Assembly: GCF_900104065.1 (NCBI RefSeq)
Contig: NZ_FNLC01000006.1
Span: 62,001-126,000 of the forward strand
Direction of reading: 5' to 3'
Length of the DNA stretch: 64,000 nucleotides
Source: Natronobacterium texcoconense
GTDB lineage: Archaea; Halobacteriota; Halobacteria; Halobacteriales; Natrialbaceae
The notes below the pieces were generated by a model. It did not search any database. It saw nothing but the letters and a program-made list of their open reading frames with translations, and was not told where the DNA came from. Both the position numbers and the translations under genes were made by a program. Positions 58,707-64,000 of this stretch are shown one piece after another; position 1 is the stretch's first letter; the number at the start of each line of letters is the position of its first letter.

Positions 58707-59330
58707 ATGCCGTCATCAGATATTCCACAAGGTGTCCTACACAAGTTTTCAAGTAACCAGAGACTTGTTGTTGGCACTGCGATTACGTTCGTTCATGCGT
58801 CTATAGTAGTCATTCTTTTTCTCGATAATGTACCAAAATGGCGGTTCTTAGTGTACACAGGGACTCCGAGTCTGATCATCGCTATCATACCGTTTTTGAT
58901 CACACGCTCGGTGATCGAACGGATATATGAGGATGAAAGCCTGATCTCGTACTTGGAGACCTTATCCGACACCACAGGTGATTCGACTTCGGTCGCCGCT
59001 GAAATCGAATTAACGCCAGAGGTCCGTCAACAACTCCCTGAAGAGGTGGCTGATCCTGACTCGGTGAAAGTCATCGATGGAGAGTTGCTTGATCACGTTG
59101 ATGGTGAAGAATTTGACTCAGTAGATGCGGATACTCGAGGAGTCGTTGCGATTGCGTTTTCCAGCCTGCTAATTGTAGTCTCAGCTCCTATCGTAGGGGT
59201 GTTGATAGACGGAATGATTTCTACATTGATCGGATTTCTGTGTGGGATGGTAGCATTATGGATAGTTTTACAACAACACCGCGACATGATTGGCCTGATC
59301 GAATACACGCCCAAATCGATTAATCCATGA
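58707..59330 (+). CDS. Four-helix membrane protein, first gene of the SMC-like operon
   Basis: The 207-residue protein has two helical hairpins (about residues 20-40/46-66 and 144-166/170-190). They flank a soluble, acidic middle domain (75-140) containing ELTPEVRQQLPEEVADPDSVKVIDGEL. N- and C-termini should both be cytoplasmic. It overlaps the SMC-like gene by ATGA, so the two are made together. In defence operons a small membrane protein next to a DNA-sensing ATPase is often the killing effector; that reading is inference. No known family recognised. Confidence 0.78.
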   Translation: MPSSDIPQGVLHKFSSNQRLVVGTAITFVHASIVVILFLDNVPKWRFLVYTGTPSLIIAIIPFLITRSVIERIYEDESLISYLETLSDTTGDSTSVAAEIELTPEVRQQLPEEVADPDSVKVIDGELLDHVDGEEFDSVDADTRGVVAIAFSSLLIVVSAPIVGVLIDGMISTLIGFLCGMVALWIVLQQHRDMIGLIEYTPKSINP

Positions 59331-61042
59331 AAGTACAAGAATTCCAGATCGATAAATTCGCCCGCCCTGAACTGACATCAGGTGGCTCGATCAAGTTAGA
59401 CGGCGTCTCAGGTACCGACATTCTTATTCAAGGTGAAAATCAAAGTGGTAAAACACATACCTTCAACGCATTACTATATGCCCTTCTCGGAGAAACGATC
59501 GCATTGCAGAGGGGCCATGGAAACGCTGTTGAACTACAGTTGAGCAATGACCTGGAGATATTCCGCGGTGAGCCTGGGAAGACAGTTCGAACTGACGAGC
59601 AGGAATTCGGTCCTGACGAAGCTGAAGAAATCGTCCGTCGTCAAGTAGGTTCACGAGATTTAGTTCATGCACATTTTCTTCATTCACGATTAAGCGAACT
59701 GCCGCTTGAGAGTCTACCTCAACCGAAACGAGTCACTCGAGTGCTCGATGCTACGAATGACGATTTGAGTGAACGGATTGCGAATCTCCAAGACCAAGTA
59801 GAAGAACTTGAAGCCGAGGCTGAACGAAAGATAGCAGAACGGAATTCCAAAGAACGAGATCAAAGTCGACGTCAGCGACAACTTTCCGATATCCGTTCAC
59901 AAGTGAAAAAATGGTCTACTGTAGAGGAGTTGGCTGAAAGCGGACGCTTAGAGGAAATCAGTAACGCCCTCCAACGTGATCCTGAACTTGAAAACCAAAT
60001 TGACAATCTCACCTCAGAGAAGCGTTCACTCATAACCGATATTCGAGAGAAACAGAACGAACGAACTCGGGCTAAGGAATTAGAGGAAGAAACCCGGGAA
60101 ATCATTATCAAAGCTCTTGAGGAATTTATCTGTCCGGTTTGCGACGAACGCGTCAACAGAAGTGAGGCAACTACCCGACTCGATAACAAGCAGTGCCCCT
60201 TCTGTAATCAATCAACTGATATCAGAGATACGTTCAGCCATTTGGAGACGGAGAAACAGCAATCGGAGGGGAAATTAGATGAAATCGACCACGAGCTCGA
60301 GGAGCTAAGAGAGCGAAAAAACGAAGTCGAGTCTGAAATACAGTCGCTCAAAGAAGAGAGGCCGGAGATAGCGGATCTCAATAGCTATGCGGTCGACCAG
60401 CTCAAGGAATTTGACCACGACATTCAGAGTATCCACGCCAAAGCGAAGGAAAAGAGAGTAGAGGCCGAAGAAGCCCTCGAAAAATACGATGTGAAACTGA
60501 AGAACATAGAAGACAAGGTCACAGAACTGGACGAAGATATCTCTGATCTGGAAGAGGAACAGGAAGCCAAAAAGGAAGTCATTGCAAAGCTGGAGGACGA
60601 GGATGTTTCGACCAAATTATCAAACTTTGAGGAGCGGTGGAACCACCACTACCAACAAATCGCCCCCCAGATAGCAGAAAACATTCATCTACAGCGTAAC
60701 GGTGAAATCGTCCTTGTCAACGAGGACGGTCGAAGACGCGAATATGATCGCCGAGGTGATTTGGCTGATGCAGAGGTCGTTCTCCTCAACATCTCATTTG
60801 TCATTGCCCTCAATCAAATCGCATTGGACCGGGGTAGTATTGACTGGGAGACCATAGTATTAGACGAACCCTTTGCACACCTTGATCGAGGCATCAAAGA
60901 AGACGCCATTGCGTACATGAGGAATTTGGATATTCAATTTATATTAACCTCATCGGACGAGTACATCTGGCAAGAGTTCAACCACGCAACGACCCTAAGC
61001 CTTGAGAGACAATACAAACTGACGGACTTCACAAATGAGTAA
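59327..61042 (+). CDS. Short SMC/Rad50-like ATPase with zinc-binding hinge
   Basis: The 571-residue protein has Walker A GENQSGKT (36-43) and a Q-loop-like region near 110-125. A first coiled coil (about 140-265) leads to a four-Cys zinc site C269-P-V-C272 ... C290-P-F-C293 at the apex, then a second coiled coil (300-430). The C-terminal head has Walker B TIVLDEP (509-515), D-loop AHLD and a switch region LTSSDE. The expected LSGGE signature is replaced by DLADAEVVLLN (478-488). The arms are about 120 residues, far shorter than SMC or Rad50. It probably binds DNA as a dimer. Coupled upstream to the membrane gene and downstream (8 bp overlap) to the winged-helix gene. Confidence 0.85.
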   Translation: MKVQEFQIDKFARPELTSGGSIKLDGVSGTDILIQGENQSGKTHTFNALLYALLGETIALQRGHGNAVELQLSNDLEIFRGEPGKTVRTDEQEFGPDEAEEIVRRQVGSRDLVHAHFLHSRLSELPLESLPQPKRVTRVLDATNDDLSERIANLQDQVEELEAEAERKIAERNSKERDQSRRQRQLSDIRSQVKKWSTVEELAESGRLEEISNALQRDPELENQIDNLTSEKRSLITDIREKQNERTRAKELEEETREIIIKALEEFICPVCDERVNRSEATTRLDNKQCPFCNQSTDIRDTFSHLETEKQQSEGKLDEIDHELEELRERKNEVESEIQSLKEERPEIADLNSYAVDQLKEFDHDIQSIHAKAKEKRVEAEEALEKYDVKLKNIEDKVTELDEDISDLEEEQEAKKEVIAKLEDEDVSTKLSNFEERWNHHYQQIAPQIAENIHLQRNGEIVLVNEDGRRREYDRRGDLADAEVVLLNISFVIALNQIALDRGSIDWETIVLDEPFAHLDRGIKEDAIAYMRNLDIQFILTSSDEYIWQEFNHATTLSLERQYKLTDFTNE

Positions 61043-61511
61043 CGACGAACCTGACCCTCTTGACCCGGAAGAAGGCCGATACCACCCCCGATTATTGTTA
61101 CTTGATGAATTCGATGGTGAAATCCAAGGCCGAAAGAAGTTTTTTAAATCCTTATTTCATCTCCGGGAAGAGATCGACGGAGTGGGGAAAGACGAGTGGA
61201 CTTTTGAACATGACAGCTTCGGTCCCACCGATCAGGGGCTTTCCAATCTCTTTAGAGCGTACGATAAACTTGGTCTTGTGGTCGTCGAGAAGGATGGGAA
61301 GCTGTGGCTCTATAAACAGACGAATAAAGGTTCGAAGTTTGCTAAGGGGATTCGACGCGGTCTCAGGATACTTCGAAAAAAAGACACTGAAGAACGAGAA
61401 AGGTCCCTGGAACTGGTCGCTGTGGTCAATAAAGATCGATCAGGAAGCGAGATTGAAGAAGACTGGGAGATCGCAAAGCGGAAGGCAGAGATATTCGGAA
61501 TTGACCAATAA
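61035..61511 (+). CDS. YwgA-like winged-helix protein, third gene of the SMC-like operon
   Basis: The 158-residue protein contains a helix-helix-wing segment at about 20-105: RLLLLDEFDGEIQGRKKFFKSLFHLREEI, then WTFEHDSFGPTDQGLSNLFRAYDKLGLVVVEKDGKLWLYKQTNKGSKFAKGIRR. The pattern (kLxfL ... F..yxyGPfs..l...l..L...GLv ... Y.LT.KG) is that of YwgA/DUF4065-like winged helices found in mobile defence loci. The C-terminal helical tail is charged. It overlaps the SMC-like gene by 8 bp, so the proteins probably act as a complex, with this one as DNA-binding or kite-like subunit. Assignment is by pattern only. Confidence 0.72.
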   Translation: MSNDEPDPLDPEEGRYHPRLLLLDEFDGEIQGRKKFFKSLFHLREEIDGVGKDEWTFEHDSFGPTDQGLSNLFRAYDKLGLVVVEKDGKLWLYKQTNKGSKFAKGIRRGLRILRKKDTEERERSLELVAVVNKDRSGSEIEEDWEIAKRKAEIFGIDQ

Positions 61512-61647
61512 ACCGCCTGGCTCTCTTCGCTCTAACACTAATGAAATACAACTTATTAATACTAATTAACCTTCCTATACCATTTTGAGTTCCGTTGACT
61601 GAAGATGTCACTACCGTCGTGAACAAATATAGAACGCTTCTATACGC

Positions 61648-62232
61648 TCAGTCGCTGATGAACTTGTTGTCCCGCCAGTTGACGCCCGACTCGCCGGAGC
61701 CGTGGTCTCGAGGTCCTTCCACGACCTCGACGTCGGCCGGCCGCGGTTCGCCGTCGACGATCCGGGTGGCATCGAGTTCGCCGTCGTGCTCGGAGATTGC
61801 GGTCAGCGTGCCTTTCTCGGCGGCTTCGGCGATGCCACAGAGGACGAGGAACATCTCGTACTGCAGCAGCGAGTTCTGGAGGACCGTCTCTCGGTCGCCC
61901 TTGAACGCGGCGAACTCGACGAGTTCGGATTCGATCTCCTCTTCTTCCTCCTCGTCCCAGCTAAAGGACTGCTGGCGGCGCTCTTCGGGGTCTTCCTCGT
62001 ACACCCGGTTTTCGGTGACGCTGGCCTTGAGCTGGGCGGTCGGCGTGTACTTGCTGACCGACTGATCCTTGGCGACTGCCTTGAGGATGAGCGTGTTGTT
62101 CCGTCGTGTGATCTCTACGTCGTCTACCCCGTCGGGGAACGTCGCTTCGTCGATGTGATCGTGAAGATCTTCGAGGGGGAGTTCGAGCGTCGAATGCAAC
62201 CGATAAACGTGTCTGGATTCCTCTGATGACAT
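61648..62232 (-). CDS. Conserved haloarchaeal protein (DUF7110-like)
   Basis: The 194-residue acidic protein starts MSSEESRHVYRLHSTLELPLEDLHDHI and contains VEITRRNNTLILKAVAKDQSVSKYTPTAQLKASVTENRVYEEDP. A strongly acidic helix and a C-terminal domain ending GVNWRDNKFISD follow. I recall this as a widespread haloarchaeal family named DUF7110; no function is known. Base composition returns to the genome norm here, marking the right boundary of the island. Confidence 0.78.
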   Translation of the reverse strand: MSSEESRHVYRLHSTLELPLEDLHDHIDEATFPDGVDDVEITRRNNTLILKAVAKDQSVSKYTPTAQLKASVTENRVYEEDPEERRQQSFSWDEEEEEEIESELVEFAAFKGDRETVLQNSLLQYEMFLVLCGIAEAAEKGTLTAISEHDGELDATRIVDGEPRPADVEVVEGPRDHGSGESGVNWRDNKFISD

Positions 62233-62337
62233 AGTGGGGGGAGTACGAGAGTCTTGTATGCCACTACGCGTGGGTCACTTATATGATCTGCTATTAAATG
62301 CGTGAGATACCAGTACGGACAAATTTAAGTTTGGGGT

Positions 62338-62682
62338 TTACTCTGCGTCGAGCGTCTCGGCCAGTTCGCCACGTTCCTGTAGCTCTTCTAAGATGTCCGA
62401 GCCGCCGACGAACTCGCCGTCGACGAACGTCTGCGGGATCGTCTCCCAGCCGCTGTACTCCTCGAGTGCGACGCGGTACTCGTCTAACGACTCGAGAACG
62501 TCGACGGTCTCGTACTCGTCGCGGTGGTGGTCGATCAGGCCGAGTGCCTTCCGCGAGTAGCCACACTGGGGCATGAGTTCGGTCCCTTTCATGAAGAGGA
62601 CGACCTCGTTTTCCTCGATGACGTCGGCGACCTGTTCGTTTACCTCCTCCTGATCGAGACCCTGGTTCGGCGGGAAGTCCAT
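62338..62682 (-). CDS. Monothiol glutaredoxin (CGYS type)
   Basis: The 114-residue protein has ENEVVLFMKGTELMPQCGYSRKALGLI with Cys40 in a C-G-Y-S site, close to the CGFS motif of Grx4/Grx5. It also has VDVLESLDEYRVALEEYSGWETIPQTFVDGEFVGGSDILEELQERGEL with the cis-Pro TIPQTFV and GG glutathione-site elements. CGFS glutaredoxins carry [2Fe-2S] clusters. Haloarchaea lack glutathione and use gamma-glutamylcysteine, so the ligand thiol is likely that. Full length. Confidence 0.93.
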   Translation of the reverse strand: MDFPPNQGLDQEEVNEQVADVIEENEVVLFMKGTELMPQCGYSRKALGLIDHHRDEYETVDVLESLDEYRVALEEYSGWETIPQTFVDGEFVGGSDILEELQERGELAETLDAE

Positions 62683-62754
62683 ACACCGCAGTATGGCGGT
62701 GAGAGGGATAGGTTTTGCGTCATTGCCTCTCCGGTAAAACGGCCACAGTTCCCA

Positions 62755-64000
62755 TCAAACCGACTCGAGTCGAACGATCCGGTCGTCGTCCTCGAGCGGG
62801 AACTCGCCTCCGGCGCGGCCGTCGCGGTTGGAGGTCAGCAGGTACAGCGAGCCCTCGGGACCGGGTTCGACGTGCCGAAGTCTCCCGTAGGTACTCTCGA
62901 AGAGCCTGCTGACGGTCGCGGTGAAGCGGTCGTCGAGCCAGGGGTCGTCGTAGACGGCGTCCGCGTCGTCATCCTCGACACCATCATCGTCTTCGCTCCG
63001 CAGCGTCACCCCGTACAGCGTTTCCGAAACGAGCCCACAGACGAAGAGCCGATTTTGCCACGCCTCGAGCGCGTCGCCCTCGTAGAACGTCAGTCCCGAC
63101 GGCGCCCACGTCGTCTCCGGACCGGTGTTGACTAGCGGCGGTGTCACTGCCTCGTACTCGTCGTAGTTCTCGTACTCCGGGTCGTCCGGCCCGCCGCGCG
63201 TGACGTTCCAGCCGTAGTTGCCGCCCGGCCGGAGCATCGCCACCTCGTCTCGAGCCGCGGGTCCGTGTTCGGCGATCACCGGCGTCCCCTGCGGTGTGAA
63301 GTCGATTCCCTGGGGATTCCGGTGGCCGAGCGTGTAGGTTCTCGACTCGCCGTCGCCCCAGTCGGGATTGTCCGGTGCAGGGTCGCCGTCGGTATCGATC
63401 CGCAACACGGCACCCGCGAGCGAGCCCGGATTCTGCGTGAGCGCTGGCTCCTCCGCATCGCCGGTCAGCACCCACAGGTAGCCATCGGGGCCGAACGCGA
63501 TCCGGCCGCCGTTGTGGGTCGTCGCGCCCGGAATTCCGTCGAGGATCGGCTCGAGGTCGCCGCTCTCGAGGTCGTATCGAACCACCCGGTTCCCGACGCC
63601 GTCGTCGTCGACGGTGTAGTAGACGAACAGCACGGATTCTTCGGGGTAGTCGGGGTGGGCCGCGACGCCCAGCGTTCCACCCTCGCCGGGTGCAGACCGA
63701 TCCGGGAGGTCCGCACCCTCGAGGATGGCTTCCGCATCCCCTGGCCCGAGATCCGAGCCCGTCTCGAGGTCGTCCGCGTCGAACCGGAGCAGACCGCCGT
63801 CTCGCTCGGTGACGAACGCGTCCTCGCCCGCGAACGTGAGGTCCCAGGGGATCTCGAGGCCGGAGACGACCGTCGTCGGCTCCACGTCGTCCTCGGTCGG
63901 TTCGCCGTCCGCGGGTTCCCAGTCGGGCGCTGTCCAGTCGTCTTCGGGGGTCTCTTCGGGGGTGGCGAGCTCGAGGGAGTTCGAAGCGACCCCCTCGAGA
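62755..64000 (-). CDS. PQQ-dependent sugar dehydrogenase family protein, N-terminus beyond the window
   Basis: The frame is open from the stop at 62755 to the window edge (at least 414 residues). A GTG at 63885 is not the start, because coding-like acidic, Pro-rich sequence (TPEETPEDDWTAPDWEPADG) continues upstream. Beta-propeller motifs of the GSDH/sorbosone dehydrogenase family are visible: GLEIPWDLTFAGEDAFVTERDG, TTHNGGRIAFGPDGYLWVLTGD, TYTLGHRNPQGIDFTPQG and GGNYGWNVTRGG. It should be an extracytoplasmic sugar or aldose dehydrogenase, with the missing N-terminus likely a lipoprotein signal plus linker. Cofactor use is unproven. Confidence 0.9.
   Translation of the reverse strand, partial: LEGVASNSLELATPEETPEDDWTAPDWEPADGEPTEDDVEPTTVVSGLEIPWDLTFAGEDAFVTERDGGLLRFDADDLETGSDLGPGDAEAILEGADLPDRSAPGEGGTLGVAAHPDYPEESVLFVYYTVDDDGVGNRVVRYDLESGDLEPILDGIPGATTHNGGRIAFGPDGYLWVLTGDAEEPALTQNPGSLAGAVLRIDTDGDPAPDNPDWGDGESRTYTLGHRNPQGIDFTPQGTPVIAEHGPAARDEVAMLRPGGNYGWNVTRGGPDDPEYENYDEYEAVTPPLVNTGPETTWAPSGLTFYEGDALEAWQNRLFVCGLVSETLYGVTLRSEDDDGVEDDDADAVYDDPWLDDRFTATVSRLFESTYGRLRHVEPGPEGSLYLLTSNRDGRAGGEFPLEDDDRIVRLESV

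Larger units (their letters stand above)
56850..61600. mobile_element. Low-GC genomic island with probable defence genes
   Basis: From about 56850 to 61600 base composition drops sharply. TAA stops, ATA/AAA codons and A/T third positions are common, and the genes encode less acidic proteins than elsewhere. Contents are an ADP-ribosyltransferase homologue, a small orphan, and a membrane protein/SMC-like ATPase/winged-helix operon. No integrase, transposase or clear attachment repeat is visible, so the way it arrived is unknown. Core genes with normal composition lie on both sides. Confidence 0.7.

Noticed and set aside
58601-58756. 51-codon frame overlapping the start of the membrane gene of the SMC-like operon
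   Set aside because: A 50-base overlap in another frame, and the 207-residue gene has clear membrane topology and coupling.
58707-61511. Classical Wadjet or Lamassu system
   Set aside because: No kleisin, toprim nuclease or recognised nuclease effector; the ATPase is too short for MukB/JetC, and the zinc-bearing hinge differs.
56850-61600. Provirus or integrative plasmid
   Set aside because: No integrase, capsid, replication or packaging genes are visible; only island-type cargo.

Overview
The window is chromosomal DNA of a haloarchaeon (class Halobacteria; a Natrialbales-like genus is my best guess). The genes are GC-rich and the proteins very acidic. Many exported proteins carry twin-arginine (Tat) lipoprotein signals. 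Several start codons lie about 25-30 bases after a TATA box, as in leaderless transcripts. Marker genes are archaeal: TFB, RNA polymerase subunit L (Rpo11), GatA/GatC, a salactin-like actin and a PGF-CTERM protein. I see no rRNA gene, intact tRNA gene, CRISPR array, integrase or intact insertion sequence.

Layout. 1-9.3 kb: membrane protein plus salactin-like actin, a METTL5-type methyltransferase, a MacB-like ABC exporter, a rhomboid protease and rpoL. 9.3-15.2 kb: lipoproteins, zinc-ribbon proteins, hisF and small regulators. 15.2-30.4 kb: a menaquinone pathway in three blocks (menF-menD; menB; menA-menC-menE), interrupted by a transglutaminase-like lipoprotein and by a probable iron/haem-handling cluster (SecDF-P1-like lipoprotein, DyP-like protein, P19-like His-rich lipoprotein, cohesin-like PGF-CTERM protein). 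30.4-36.9 kb: NRDE protein, a winged-helix regulator with a 16-codon leader ORF, an AT-rich pocket with two small membrane proteins, gatC-gatA and tfb. 37-47.8 kb: an anaerobic respiration block with the nirK-halocyanin-SCO-TlpA-CcdA operon, three DUF2249 genes, a Bat-type regulator, and an iron-sulfur/NrfD membrane complex without a molybdenum subunit. Five copies of a palindromic operator (CGAAC-N2-RTTCG) link this block. 47.9-56.8 kb: Mrp ATPase, cupin, APC permease fused to USP domains, a CysD-like enzyme, wecB and hypothetical genes.

56.85-61.6 kb is a clearly lower-GC island. It holds an R-S-E ADP-ribosyltransferase homologue, a small orphan protein, and a tightly overlapping three-gene operon: four-helix membrane protein, short SMC/Rad50-like ATPase with a four-cysteine zinc site and no canonical signature motif, and a YwgA-like winged-helix protein. 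It looks like a defence locus and is my best candidate for an undescribed system. 61.6-64 kb returns to core genes (DUF7110-like, monothiol glutaredoxin, PQQ-type sugar dehydrogenase running off the end).

A second discovery is an ~83 bp imperfect palindrome, present in at least five clear copies and one weaker one. It sits at the 3' ends of genes, and in several copies the gene's own stop codon lies inside the element.
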